A program made the translations under genes and the position numbers. From positions 62,001-126,000 of the forward strand of contig QANY01003937.1 in the NCBI GenBank assembly GCA_003255025.1: a DNA stretch of 64,000 nucleotides. The letters are read 5' to 3'. Shown here piece by piece: positions 47,419 to 59,285 of the stretch (its first letter is position 1; every line of letters begins with the position of its first letter). This DNA is from Datisca glomerata (taxonomy: Eukaryota; Streptophyta; Magnoliopsida; Cucurbitales; Datiscaceae). A model generated the notes under the pieces. The model was not told the origin of the DNA, searched no databases, and was given only the letters and a program-made list of their open reading frames with translations.

Positions 47419-48070
47419 ATATTAACTCATAAGGACATTTATCATGAAGATCAGCAAAGGGTATTTATTAATTAGAAAAATAGCAGTACAAAATGCCTCA
47501 AACCAGAATTGAAGAGGAAGATAGGCAGTGTGGAGAAGTGCCATGGCAGTCTCAACAATGTGCCTTTTCTTCTTTTCAGCAATGCCATTCTGCTCAGTAG
47601 TGTAGGGGCAAGACTTTTGATGAGAAATTTTCTGAGAATGCAAAAAAGATTTGGAAGCAAGACTAGTATATTCACCTCCTCCACCAGTACGTAAAGTCTT
47701 AATAGAATTAGAAACATGTTTTTCAATACAGAGCTTAAACTATTTAAATATAGACAACACTTCAAATTTGTTAGAAATATGAAAAATTCAAGTATATCTA
47801 GTAAAATCATCAATGAAGGAAACATAATACCTAAATCCCTTAGGAGAAGTAATAGAGGAGGACCCCAAACATTTCTATGTATAAGATGCAGAGAAACAAT
47901 AGAAGTAGTTTGAGATAAAGGAAAATGAATTTTTGACATTTTACTGTAAAGACAACTAGCACATATATAATGAGCAATATCTGAAAAACTAGTATGATTA
48001 CAAGGAAGATTATCATTCTGTAATATTTGGCTAACAATCTAATTGGAGACATGACCAAGTCTCTCATGCC
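47419..48070 (-). pseudogene. Copia-3 integrase core remnant
   Basis: The readings CPYTTEQNGIAEKKKRHIVE (about 47540-47610) and TAYLPLQFWFEAFCTAIFLI (about 47465-47530) match the end of the copia integrase core, with its Glu in the QNGIAEK motif. The upstream core (47640-47940) appears in another frame. Frame changes near 47640 and stops show it is inactive. Confidence 0.75.
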
Positions 48071-48089
48071 ACAGTTTATATGAAAATTT

Positions 48090-48491
48090 TCATATGTCTA
48101 ACATGTATTGTCGAGGGAATATGGTAAAGACCATTGTTATTGAGTCCTTTGTATAAAACACGACCCGATGCCTTATCCTGTATAAGGAAGCAAGAAGCAT
48201 CAAAAATAAAATACAGTTATTATCTTTGCAACATTTGTATACAGAAAATAGATTAGCAGATAAGTGAGGAACACAAAATAATTTAGGCATATTGAAAGAA
48301 TGAGAATGAGTGTGAGGAACACCTGAGCCAGTGTGAGAAACAGGCAAAACTTGGCCATTTCCTATAACCACAATATTAGTTCCACGGTATTTAGAAGGGG
48401 ATAAAATATTACTTAGCTCTGGAGTAAGGTGAGAGTTACACCCAGTGTCTGACAGCCAAACTTGAGAATCATAGGTTGAAGGCCATGACAA
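48090..48491 (-). pseudogene. Copia-3 protease region
   Basis: Open frame of 133 codons with WLSDTGCNSHLTPELSNI, where the active-site motif is DTG as in other aspartic proteases (family pattern DTGATxHxT). GTNIVVIGNGQVLPVSHTGS and LFCVPHLSANLFSV follow, the normal sequence leading into the integrase zinc finger. The protease cuts Gag-Pol. This segment is locally well preserved. Confidence 0.82.
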
Positions 48492-48499
48492 TAAGTGTG

Positions 48500-49555
48500 G
48501 CAGGAGGATTTTTACCTTGATAGGTAAAATTCATCCTATGATAGCAATCAACTGCAGAATGGCCTGACTTCTGGCATATTTGACAGTGAACTCTAGAGGT
48601 TTAAGATGACGAATCTTAAGAAAATGGTACACAATTCTTGGGTGAAGCCTGTAAAGGAGGAGCACCAAGAATGAAGGTGCCTTGAGTTGAGTTAAAGAAA
48701 TTCTTGCCTCTGCCATTGTTGAACCGACCATTATTAAATCTGCCACCACCTCTAAAGGAACGAAAATTTCTGCCACTATTATTATTGCCTCGAAAAAGAT
48801 TTAAGTTTTGAGCAGCTACAAGGGCAGTCCATTAAAGGAGATTATCATGTTACTTGTTTTGAGTTTCAAGAAATTGCTCCTCATATTTAAGAAGAACATG
48901 CAGTTCTTCGAGAGTCATGCTTTCTGCCATGGTTCTTATTGAAGTTCAGATCACATTGTAGTCATTGGGAAGTCCGTTGAGAGTATAGATGAGGATGTCT
49001 TCATCCTCAACGGTGACTGAAACGACTGCAAGCTTATCCTTAAGCTCCTTGATCCGTCGAATGTAGGCATCAAGATTCTCACCACTCTTTTTACTGACAT
49101 ATTGAAGATCTGATTTGAGTTGGATAATACTGAATCTAGAAATGGAAGAAAAGCGCCTTTCTAAAGCAGTCCAGACTTCTTTGGATGTTTAGCAACCCAC
49201 AATGTAGGATAGTGCCATCGGGGAGAGAGTAGCGTTGATGAAAGTTACAAGAGCCTGATCTTGAGAATGCCAAAGAACCCTGCCCGGGCAGGGTTTGGAT
49301 CCGTCAGTATACATAAATACAGAGTGGGCTTTAAGAATGTAGGAGATTTGATATTTCTAGAGGATGAAGTTTATTGAATCAAGGCGTATGGAGACAAGAT
49401 TGCATATATTGGAGAATGAAGCTGCAAATCACAGTTATTTGAGGGTGTGGTTTGAATCGTGTTTTGTGGGTAAGAACCATTGTTATCTGAAGAGGTATTT
49501 TGGGCAGTGTTTTCAGAGGTAGGAGATGAATTGGAAGTTATTGACGCGAGTCTTT
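48500..49555 (-). pseudogene. Copia-3 gag remnant
   Basis: A nearly complete copia Gag reading: LYTDG, LWHSQDQALVTFINATLSPM, the UBN2-like core (TALERRFSS, IKELKDKLAVVSV, YTLNGLPNDYN) and TLEELHVLLKYEEQFLE. A Gly/Arg/Asn-rich segment (FRGGGRFNNGRFNNGRG) and an intact zinc knuckle CQICQKSGHSAVDC near 48550-48595 follow. Only a few stops interrupt it. Gag forms the particle around the element RNA. Confidence 0.82.
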
Positions 49556-49570
49556 ATGACTCTGATAACA

Positions 49571-49841
49571 TGGAAATGTAGAATGAAAGATGAAAGATGA
49601 AAGAAATTGGGAAAGATGAAAGAAATTGAGAAAGCTGGAAGAAGAAGAACATAATATGAAAGAAAGAAAGAAGCACTCAAAGAGAAGAAATCAAGAAAAA
49701 GAAAAACAATAAACTTTTTTTATTATTTCCAGTAGTAAAAAACTCATACTCGTACACCACTTTATAACGACAAATGGGTAGTTACAAAACCTAAGCTTAA
49801 TAATAAGTAATTAATAGATTAACCACTAATTACAGTTAACA
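49571..49841 (-). repeat. Copia-3 5' LTR with adjoining primer-binding site
   Basis: 271 bases ending (minus strand) in CATTTCCA, directly followed by the primer-binding site TGTTATCAGAGTC (minus strand, 49558-49570), which differs at few positions from TGGTATCAGAGC. It contains GAAAGATGAAAGATGAAAG-type short tandem units near its end. Confidence 0.85.
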
Positions 49842-49846
49842 GTTAA

Positions 49847-51750
49847 GACAATATTGAATATCTTTTTCTATTCTTTTGGTATTTTGAATTTTTATTGATT
49901 GTTCCTAGAAGGCCCGATTTGTTTTTTTTAAAATAAATGCATTCATATTTTTCTCCAATAGCTATGCCTGTCTCAAATTCAATGGGCCAACACGCATTCT
50001 CAAGGTTTAATAGGACACTCTTATATCGCCAACATTCAATTAATGTTCTGTTTTTTTTTTCTATTTTAGCACAAAATAATAATCACTTGGTACTATACAG
50101 CTTTAAATCTATGATGACCGTATCCAATCTTTTAAAGATGCGGTATTGTTCTTGTCTACCCTCATTTCTTAATTACACTATTAAAGTCACCTTGGCTTGT
50201 AAGACTACATTTACAAAAATTTATTAGGTCATGGACGTAAAATTGAATTTAACCTTTAATTACTTCAAACTTTCACATGCTAGCTTTTCTGTCGTATAAG
50301 TGCAGAATAACTTCACAAAAGAGTAATTCTATAAAGATAGATGCAACATAATATTAACACTAAAAGACGGAAATACATGTAATTTATCATACCACAATAT
50401 TTATATAAATACTTCCAAAGTTGGAAGTGACACTTAAATCATTGGTCATGCGAATTTTTGTTCATTCGTCAATTGTTTAAAATTTGTATGAATTTGTGTT
50501 GACCCCAACTATGTACTCAGCATAACACTTTTAAGATCATGATATTATAACAAGAGTACTATATCGTAATCATACGATACAACATCTTAATTACTAATTT
50601 ATCATACATGCAGTGATTAAAAAACATGATGTTTTCACAATACACATACTATAATAACGATGTATGGGAAAGTCTAGTCCAATTATTAACTAATTTGATA
50701 TTGCTATGTAATTTGGTCCCAACAAGACAAATATTTCAAGTGGGTGGAGAAGTCATAGGTTTAAGTTCTCTAGGTAAGAGAATCATAAAGGAGCTTTAGA
50801 AACTTCTTGGAATGATCAGTTTCGTCAACATGAACCACATTAGAAAAAAGCACAGAAATTGAAGTAGCATGTTGGAGATGATAGAAAAATTATTTCCCAT
50901 GAAAAGGTTTTTGATTTGTTCAAAAGATTCTGTTATTTTTAGCTATTTGAGAAACGTGAGAACAAGTTGGTGGGGTAGACTATACTTGTGTATTGTATGT
51001 ATGTGCAAAGGAAAGATAGATATTTCCTTATTTGCATGAAATGAATGTTTGCATGTAGCTTAATTAGATGAGAGAGAGGATGCATAAATGTGAGTTAAAG
51101 AGGGTTGCAACTACCTCATCTCTGTCTGTTTATTTCATATTTAACTTTGTTTATTGCTTCCACCAACCCCACTTTTTCTGCTTTTCTTACAAGAAGATCT
51201 TTTGTACTCATATAGTAAGACTCGGAATATTAAAAAAATCAATATGTATCTTATAATAATGTTGCAGAGTATATAATTTTGAATCCCAACAATATATTTA
51301 TTCTTTTTTCTTTTTTATGAGTGAAATATCATATTTTTAAATAAACAATGTTTTTTTAAGATTTGAGTTGATTTTATGCATCTACCTAAGGTATGATTTA
51401 AGTATTTATCAATGTATAGTTTATTTAAAGAAAGCACTTTACTTCTTTGATAATTAAACTAGTATTTTATCGTTCAGAGTTAATGTTTTGACGTCTTTCA
51501 TGATAACTAAACTTTTTAAAAATGAGTTAAAATCTCTTAGTTACCTTTAAGTCTTTATATCTAATTTCAACTATAAAAATAATTTAATTTGTTTAAAAAT
51601 AGTAAAATCTCTTACTTTTAGAGTTTGATTTGTAATGCAGTATACCTAAAGTACTTCTACGTCATATTATAAAAAAAATTTGTAATATTTTTTTTCTTAT
51701 AAGCTCATGAATCTCAAAGCTTTTATTATAAAAAATAATCTCCCTTTCTC
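49847..51750. other. Non-coding AT-rich interval
   Basis: No gene, repeat or transposon border recognised. The short ORFs here lack domain features or codon consistency. Confidence 0.5.
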
Positions 51751-52059
51751 TAATAATCTAAGGACTCCTAAGCAATTAGATAAGACCTAACCAACTCTAG
51801 TTAGGGAGTTACTTGTGCATATCAGATAAAAAACTCTCTTACTATTACTTGTACTAAGCTGTGTATATTAGTTAAGATGAACTCTTACCTTTACTAATAT
51901 AACTCTTGTACAAGTTTATCATATAAATAGATAACCCCTTACTTCATTGAGTATTGAAGTAAGCTGGCTTCACTCTCTCTCCAAGATTTATTCAAGAATC
52001 ATTCCCTCCTTTCTTTCTCTTTAAAGTCAACTAAATCCCAAGGATACCTATCCTTTACA
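51751..52059 (+). repeat. Copia-4 5' LTR
   Basis: It starts TAATAATCTAAGG (3' copy CGATAAGCTAAGG; the ancestor probably began TGATAAGC). A TATAAATAGATAACCCC core-promoter-like region near 51925 is shared with the 3' LTR. Confidence 0.82.
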
Positions 52060-52072
52060 TGGTATTAGAGCT
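52060..52072 (+). other. Copia-4 primer-binding site
   Basis: TGGTATTAGAGCT starts directly after the LTR end TTTACA and differs from the tRNA-Met site TGGTATCAGAGCT by one base. Confidence 0.8.
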
Positions 52073-52124
52073 ACGAAGAGGACTCACGTCCACTGGCATC
52101 AAATACAATAAACAGCAATCTCAC

Positions 52125-52775
52125 AAATGGTGGTGCAACCTTGATCAGTAATGGAGGATTGCAGAATATCTTCACCAACAATCTGAGCAGCTTAGTATCT
52201 GTCGAACTTGATAGAGGAAACTATGTGGTATGAAGATCTCAAGTCATTCCTTCTATAATAGGACATGATCTTGATGGAATTGTGTTTGGTTTGACAGAAA
52301 GACCAAATAAAAAGCTAGCTAATGGTGAAGAAAACCTTGAATATAGGGTATGGATGAGGAATGACAAGTGATCTTAAGTTGGCTTAGGTCATCTATGAAT
52401 GTAAGTGTTCTAGGCACTGTGACACAAGACAATACCTCAGCTAAAGTATGAAGTTCTTTAGAAAGACATTTTACAAGCCAATCAATTACTAGATTAATGC
52501 AATTCAAGCATTCCCTTCAAAATTGCATAAAGTAGAATCTCACTATATCTGAATATTGTGATAAAATTAGAAGTATAGTAGATGGATTGGCTATAGCATG
52601 CCAACCATTAAGTGATCAAGACTTGATCCTGCATGTCTTCAATGGATTAGGCACTGAATTTAATCCTGTAGTAGTCAGTATAATATCTAGACTAGAAGAA
52701 ATGAATGTAGAAGAAGTTCAATCTCTCCTTTATGCATTTATGTTCAATAAATTTACTAAAACTACCTCATGTTAA
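52125..52775 (+). pseudogene. Copia-4 gag remnant
   Basis: The reading contains VELDRGNYVVW-like residues near 52203 (Trp codon altered) and, in the open block 52587-52775, LAIACQPLSDQDLILHVFNG and EEMNVEEVQSLLYAF. These match the UBN2-type Gag core of Ale elements (pattern DGLA...PLSD-DLI--VL-GL). Several stops and frame changes precede it. The zinc knuckle was not found. Confidence 0.7.
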
Positions 52776-53150
52776 CTAGCTCATCTCATCTTCTCTCTAC
52801 TGTACAAGCCTCTTTTATTCCAATAAGTAACATAACACATGATAATGTCTTAGGTCATACATCTCAATAATCAGCTTCTCAAGTATCTCCTAGTACCTTG
52901 TCCTCACCAAATATGAGTTGTTATGATACTTCTAATAATATAATTGCTTCTGCTTTGAACGGTAACAATGTTGCAGGAAACCTACCTTTATCTCATTAGG
53001 TCCTTTCCATTTCTAAAAAAATGGTTATACACCTTCCCATTGGCCAAAATGTAAACACTGTCATGCAACCAACTCACCCTAGATAACCAGATCAAAATCA
53101 AGTATATCAAAGCCCAAAGCTTACACAATAACCAAACATCCTTTGCTACC
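52776..53150 (+). other. Copia-4 deletion zone between Gag and RT
   Basis: Only about 375 bases lie between the Gag core and the RT start. They read as a Ser/Asn/Pro-rich linker of the kind normally found between integrase and RT. The roughly 2 kb expected for the zinc knuckle, protease and integrase are missing. Confidence 0.65.
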
Positions 53151-54197
53151 TGATCTCGTACCTACATAAACTAAAACTATAAAACAAGCTCGTATTGATC
53201 CTAACTAGCATCAAGCCATGGTTGAGGAATACAATGCTTTAAGGAAGACCCACACTTAGGACTTAGTGCCCATGAAACAAGATATGTCAATAGTTGGGAA
53301 CAAGTGGGTGTTCAAAGTCAAAATCAATCCTGATGGAAGCCTATAAAGATAAAAATCAAGGTTAGTTGCAAAAGACTTGCACCAAGCACCTGGAATAGAT
53401 TACAGTGAGACCTCTAGCTCTATCATTAAACTCACTATAGTGAGAATAATATTACATATTTCTCTAGTGTATGGATGGGATATGAGGCAACTTGATGTCA
53501 ATGATACAATCCTTAATGGAATGATTGAAGAATCAGTGTCTATGGTGCAACCTGGAGGCTTTGTTGGCCCATCTAGGCCTCAGCATGTTTGTAAGTTTAG
53601 AAAGGCTCTATATAGGTTGAAGCATACAGCTAGAGCCTGGTATGATGGCTAAGAACTACTTTGCTAAGTTAAGGATTCATCAATTCCAAATCAGACACTT
53701 CTCTATTTTTCCGTCATAAAGGGAAAGATGTAGTGTTTGTACTGGTATATGCACATGACATTTTAATGACATGAAGAAATAAGTGAGTGATCCAATTCTA
53801 ACTCTAGACACAATCTTTTCTCTAAAAGACGTTGGCTCCATTCACTACTTTCTGGGAGTTGAAGTCCACAGAAGCAGTTTTGGTTTTTGTTTAACTCAAA
53901 GAAGCTACACAATGAACCTGCGTAGAAAGGTTAACATGGATGGTGTAAAACCATCCTCTTCACCAGCAAACTTTCATGTCCAACTCTCTCTGAATGAAGG
54001 TGAGCCCTTACTGGATGTAACTTTGTACATAAGGATAATAGATGCACTTCAATACCTAGCTATCACTAGACCTGATATTGGATTTATAGTTAACAAATTA
54101 AGTCAGTTTATGCACAAACCCAATGTGACTCATTGGCAAGCCTGCATTCCTCATCTTTTGACATTCAAGCCTCTTCAGACTCAGATTGGACAAGAGA
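53151..54197 (+). pseudogene. Copia-4 reverse transcriptase and RNase H N-terminal part
   Basis: RT motifs: WVFKVKINPDGS near 53307, then RLVAKDLHQAPGIDYSET (53359-53411), GWDMRQLDVNDTILNGMIEE (about 53475-53535) and KALYRLKHTARAWYD. The catalytic box near 53745 reads YAHD instead of YVDD, so the first Asp is lost. YFLGVEVHRS, YIRIIDALQYLAITRPDIGF and QFMHKPNVTHW follow, leading into RNase H, which stops at DSDW where the CACTA inserted. A stop at 53650 and frame changes occur. Confidence 0.83.
54195..54197 (+). repeat. CACTA target-site duplication, left copy
   Basis: AGA, matched by AGA at 58860-58862. Three bases is the size made by CACTA transposases. Confidence 0.8.
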
Positions 54198-54849
54198 CAC
54201 TACAAAAAATATGACATTCTATAAGAGCTGGATATCTCCGTGAAAAGTAATCCACATGGATCATGCGGCGCCTGTGACAACCCCTCATATTAAAAGTCCA
54301 TATTTTTCACGAGGCGCAACACCTCCTGTGAAGACCCATGTGGTATCTCACTTTCTACAAGATTTTTCGTCTATTGTAGAACGTTGTTTAATGAGATTTT
54401 ATGACTCATGTTACTTTTATTTAAATGGTATTTTTAATTCTCGTGAATTAATATTCATATGCCTCTTATAAAGAGATTTTCTTGACATATATAATTGCTA
54501 TTTTTTATAATCAATTTATATGTACATGTTTACGTACATATTTAAATATTCAAAATTAATACATTACTAGACTAAAAGGCATTCAAATATCATTTCATTT
54601 TCATAAAAATATTATCCATAATTTTCATCTAAAAGTATTAGTACTTAGTCTACTAACACAACGTGCTATTAAAAAAAATATCTAAATGCTTCACAGACGC
54701 TACAAAATAACTTCAAGGTTTCACCGCTTAACTCTTCAAAATTTGATGGCATGTTAAAATCTTTCAAGGGATTTTAGGTCCTGCATTTTAAAAAATAAGA
54801 CAGTAAGTTTAAGATAATTTCAAATTGCTCACATCACCATTTTATACTT

Positions 54850-55625
54850 TTAAGGACTCAAATAAATTCTATTTCAATTAATATGATAAAATGACAAATT
54901 CAACCTCTTAAATCTCAAAGCATGCATAACCGAACATAATTCATTCTCTAAAAGCCCCCACCCATACCCCACCCCACCCTCCCCTCAAAGAGTATTCTTG
55001 AATCTCAAAGCATGTGTTACCAACATCGAAAGTAACAACTTTTCTACCAACCGAATCTAAGATGCATAACTTGACGAAATTCGACCTCAAACAAATTCAA
55101 CTTCAATTAATAATGAAAAAATGAAAAAAATTCAATCTCTTAAACCTCAAAGCATGTATAACCAAACATAATTCATCCCCCTACCCATACCCACCCCACA
55201 TTCAAAGAATATTATTGAACTTTAAAACATGTGTTACTAACATAAAAAATAACAGTTTTCCTACTAATCGACTTTAGTATGCATAACTTGTCAAAATTCA
55301 GCCTCAAACAAAGTCAATTTCAATTAATAATGGTAGAATGATAAAATTTCAGTCTCTTAAACCTCAAAGCATGCATAACCAAACATAATTCATCCTCTAA
55401 CAGCCCCCTCCCCTACCCATACCCACCTCACGTTCAAAGAATATTCTTGAACTTTAAAACATGTGTTACCAACATCGAAAATAATAGTTTTTCTACCAAC
55501 CGACTCTAGTATGCATAACTTGACAAAATTCAGCCTCAAACAAAGTCAATTTCAATTAATGATGGTAAAATGATAAAATTCAGCCTCTTAAACCTCAAAG
55601 CATGCATAATCGAACATAAATAGTC
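54850..55625. repeat. About 230-base tandem array in the CACTA element
   Basis: The landmark CTCAAAGCATGCATAACC recurs at 54914, 55146, 55363 and 55594 (spacings 232, 217, 231). Each unit also has a C-rich box (CCCTACCCATACCCACC), ACATGTGTTACCAACAT, GTATGCATAACTTG and TTCAATTAATGATGG-like blocks. About three full copies and partial ends are present. Confidence 0.88.
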
Positions 55626-57129
55626 CTGCAAATAAGCTCACACTTCTAGTTTAGGCATTCCCTTATTTAAACACTAGTACAGCTATGGCTTAGGCAAATA
55701 TCAGAAAATTCAGCAGCAAAACTAGTAGTACTAAATGATGAAAATACCTTTAGATACAAATCTAACCATAAATAATGACGTACAGATCAACAAATATAAA
55801 TAATCGTTACTTTAACTCCTAATGCAGCACAACAGTATAAATAGAAATAAGAAAAATGATTAAATCTTACCATAATGAACTTTGCCAGCGGTAACCTCCG
55901 TTATTTAAGCCTTCAATTTGCAAGCTTACTCATTTCTTCAAAATGGTTCATACAATGTACCATGTGCTCCTTAGGCCTTAGCCTATTAAACAAACAAAAC
56001 TTAGTACCCAAAATATACCCACCCACATTCAGTCAAACCTTGCCACGTTCAAATAACATTAATTGGGATAGTATTGTCTTGATGTCAACCGATGGCTAAA
56101 AAGCAGTCACAGGGGGTAAGAAGTAAGAATCAAGAAATAAATATGGTCAAAATGAATGCCCACTATGCATAAAGTCGACAACAAGCAATACAGGGAGGCA
56201 GAGTAATGGGCATTTGTAAGTTCAAACAATCATCATCTGCATTCTGAGATTTTAGTAGAAATATGATCCTAAAGTTTAAGCTTAATCTCAAGCCTGTTTC
56301 CAATGGAAAGAAGAGCAACACAATATGACAACTTAAAAAGGATAAAGATTAAAACCTAAAAAGGCTAAAAGTTTAAGATTATCTGTAAAATTATCGGGAC
56401 AAGTCAGTTTTTTAACCTTTGTCCCATGTCCCATCCCGCGACGAGTGAACATTTTTAATTGAATAAAATACAAAGCACCATCGCAAATTTGTGTAAAAGA
56501 AATAGAATAACTTAGCACAAACTCCAGTCAGACACTGATTTTGGTGAATATCAAGATGGGATATTTTGAAAGCCAAAGAGGATTAAGAGATCTAAACAGA
56601 ATCATTCTTAGCATAATAAATCACTAAAAGACCAAAGTTAAAGCACAACGCATTAAAAATCCTATGACATGAAATAAAGATTTTTATAAGCACAAAGAAC
56701 TTAAAAATCTTTCTACAAATACCTGCAAATACCTTAGTTGATGCATGGCCACTCAAAATATATATTCCCTCCAGTAGGACTGCAAATACATGCATTATGA
56801 TTATGAGAATGAGTCAAACTGCAGATCTTCATATAGATTCCACTTCCATATAGAAGTTGAGGTATTTCATTTTCTACACAGGTTTAGTTACAATGTTATG
56901 AAATCACATATCATCAACCACTGCTCGAAAAATTCAAATAATAAATATCAATTAGTAACAAAATCAACATAATACATAGCAACCACTGCTCGAAAAAATT
57001 CAAATACTAAATAGAAAATTTGTAACAAAATCAACACAATAAATAGAAACCACTACTTAAGGAAGATATGCTTTAAAAAACAAGAAACCATAAAACTTGC
57101 TGATTTTCATAAACTAAAATGACCCTTAC

Positions 57130-58120
57130 CTGCGTTGAACGATAAAGACTATTGAAACTCAGTTTCCAAAACCCATAAGTGGTACTTTATCAAATGTTTA
57201 TGAAATCAAATTTGTCCAGCCATTGCTTGTATCTAACACCAAAGATGATGGAGTAAATGTTACCTTCAACAAGCTGCACTGTCGAGCGTAATGCAAGGAT
57301 TTTACCTAGAAAATTGGAACAAATTAGAGAAGAACAAAATCCATAGAAATACATAACAGATGAGAAAATCCACATCACAGAAGAACAAAATCCCAAAAAC
57401 TCAAAACAAAAAACTAGATATGGTGATTAGAAAACGAGACCAAACTAGAAACTTCGACAAACCTAGCCCTACTTCGCTCTTTTTTTAAAGAGAGAATGAG
57501 AGATAAGTTAATCGATGAGCCCTGCTCTCTTCTTTGATGAAGGGCTAGCCCTAGGTTGCCTGTTTGTATTTTGAGAGGGAGAAGCTACGAGAGAGAGGTT
57601 CTCTATGCTTTGTATTTTGAGAAGAATAGAGAGAGAGAAGGAACGGAGCGGCTCACGAGGCGACTCTAAGGATGAGAGCACCTGCCGGAGAGTCTGAGAA
57701 TGGACGTTCGAGCTCAAACATTGCCATAGACATGGTTAGGCTATCACCAAGCTAAATTCAAACTCACCGTGAAGTACCCTTGGTATCTTTCTAAGCACCT
57801 TTGCATCAAATACATCATACGGCTTCTTAATCTCTGCACTTGCCTTTTTAGGAATTGAATCCACCTGGTCCTCAAACTTCTTATATAACACAGAACCTGC
57901 AATCCAACTATGACCTATCAGTAAATTTCATAAGAACTTTATTTGTGTGTTATCACCAACTTAAATGAATCTTATTATCAAGAAAAGCAGGATATTAATT
58001 TATGTGTTATCAAAAGCCCAATGCGAACAATAAACAAACTAAGCGACCAACATAATGAAATAAGACATGTAGCACAGCACAAAGGCTAATTTCTTCTTCA
58101 GAATCTTCGAGTTGCTCATC
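57130..58120 (-). pseudogene. Gene-like exons inside the CACTA (unidentified)
   Basis: On the minus strand 57768-57896 is an open 129-base exon candidate between TTGCAG and GTGAGT. It encodes [20 protein letters not shown], then [20 protein letters not shown], with no stop. Further AG/GT-bounded open pieces lie at about 57130-57305 and an acidic reading (GDEQLEDSEEEIS) near 58080-58110. Codon quality is better than the surroundings. I do not recognise the protein. It may be a host gene fragment captured by the transposon or part of its own gene. Confidence 0.4.
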
Positions 58121-58329
58121 TCCAGCTCCTTTCTTTGATCTCCAACAAACGCGTGAGGCTAGCTCTGATTCTTAGTTGTGAACACATGAGGCTAGGTTTG
58201 GTTCTGGTTCTGAGTCAATCCATGCCCGAAATTGGGAACACAGACTGTAATCGACTCAGGAAAACTAAAAAAATCACAGAATCAAGAAAAAATTCACTAA
58301 AAGTAGACAAGAATTTGAGAATTAAACCA

Positions 58330-58700
58330 TTACCTTTGGTTCTGAGTTGCGAATCGAAGTGAGCTTCGAGAGAGAGCTCGTTGGTGAGATTGAGAGAGGG
58401 AAATAACTACCTGTGAAATGAAGCTACTATACTGAAAGACTCGAGTTTGGGGGAGGTTTTCTTCTTCAGTGAACCAAGCTAACCCTAGTTCTTTATCTCA
58501 TTTTTTTAGAGAGGTTGAGGGAGAAACTAATAGGGAGAGAGACAGAGAGACGTACCGATAAAAAATAGAGAGAAAGGTAATTAAGAGAAAGTTTGTAGCC
58601 ATGGTGGAGCATCTCAAGAAGAAATCGAGAGAGAAAACTGAAGAGGGAAGGGTTTAGGTGTAATCAGTAAAACTTTCACTCTCGCATTTTTTTTCGAAGT
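58330..58700 (-). other. Pyrimidine-rich 5' leader-like segment in the CACTA
   Basis: On the minus strand this is C/T-rich, with CTCTCTCTC runs and two CAG|GT-like junctions. It resembles the 5' untranslated region of a plant gene and lies upstream of the exon-like pieces at 57130-58120. A GA-rich microsatellite occupies 58530-58550 on the plus strand. Confidence 0.35.
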
Positions 58701-58859
58701 CCCGCTTCTCTTAAAATTCATCTCGCTTAATTTTTTAAATTTTTAACGGGAATTGTTTTTACGTGGTTCATAAAGAGTCTTGTTATTTTGAGGTTTTTTA
58801 TAGGAGGAGACTATAGACCTTGTATTTAAATCCTGTAGAATGTCATATTTGCTATAGTG

Positions 58860-58862
58860 AGA
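58860..58862 (+). repeat. CACTA target-site duplication, right copy
   Basis: AGA, identical to 54195-54197. Confidence 0.8.
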
Positions 58863-59285
58863 CAAAGATGATAGAAGGTCTACTGGTTCCTATGTGATAT
58901 TTCTTGGAGGAAACTTAATGTCATGATCTTCAAAGAAACACAAAGTATTCTCAAGATCAAGTACATAGATTGAGTTTAGGTCCTTAGCAAATGTTGCAGC
59001 TGAAGTTCAATGGTTTCCGAGTTTCCTCTAAATAAGTGTTGTGGTGTGATAGTGTTAGTGCCTTAGCCTTGGCTCCAAGCACTCTTTTACATGCTAGAAC
59101 AAAGCACATAGAGCTTGATGTGACTTTATTATATATAAGGCAATACAAGGCTTTTTGGCAATAAGATTTGTTCCCTCAATAGATCAAGTTGCTGAATTAC
59201 TTATCAAATCTTTGTAAACTGCATGATTTCAGTACTTCACATGCAGGCTCAATGTGATCATATCCCCCTTAAGCTTGATTGGGGA
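58863..59285 (+). pseudogene. Copia-4 RNase H C-terminal part
   Basis: It resumes directly after the CACTA duplication with DRRSTGSYVIFLGGNLMS (Trp codon then TGA), SSKKHKVFSR and EFRSLANVAAEVQWF, the standard copia RNase H motifs. Later sequence (59050-59270) is out of frame but includes GCTTGATTGGGGA before the 3' LTR, the plus-strand primer. Confidence 0.8.

Larger units (their letters stand above)
44953..49841 (-). mobile_element. Copia-3: Ale/Retrofit-like copia element
   Basis: A 4.9-kb minus-strand copia element with short LTRs (44953-45199 and 49571-49841), a primer-binding site, and gag, protease, integrase, RT and RNase H in order. Size, short LTRs and the YRSVVGSLQYLTFSRPDI motif suit the Ale/Retrofit lineage. 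Flanks ATTAA (44948-44952) and GTTAA (49842-49846) are a probable target duplication with one change. It is nearly full length, but stops occur in every gene. Confidence 0.88.
54198..58859. mobile_element. CACTA-type DNA transposon inserted in Copia-4
   Basis: The left end CACTACAAAAAATATGACAT and the right end, whose reverse complement starts CACTATAGCAAATATGACAT, form a 28-base terminal inverted repeat with five differences. The 3-base duplication AGA is perfect, and the Copia-4 RNase H reading resumes in frame after it (DRRSTGSYVI). The inside has a tandem array and gene-like exons on the minus strand, but no transposase motif I recognise, so it is probably non-autonomous. Confidence 0.9.

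Noticed and set aside
49276..49295. Perfect 20-base palindrome AACCCTGCCCGGGCAGGGTT
   Set aside because: It lies in the Copia-3 gag coding sequence (a Lys-Pro-Cys-Pro-Gly type stretch on the minus strand). Coding explains it and no function is implied.
57190..57305. Minus-strand QLVEGNIYSI resembling the cystatin QxVxG motif
   Set aside because: The match is a single short motif, the reading frame of the exon is uncertain, and no other cystatin region was seen.
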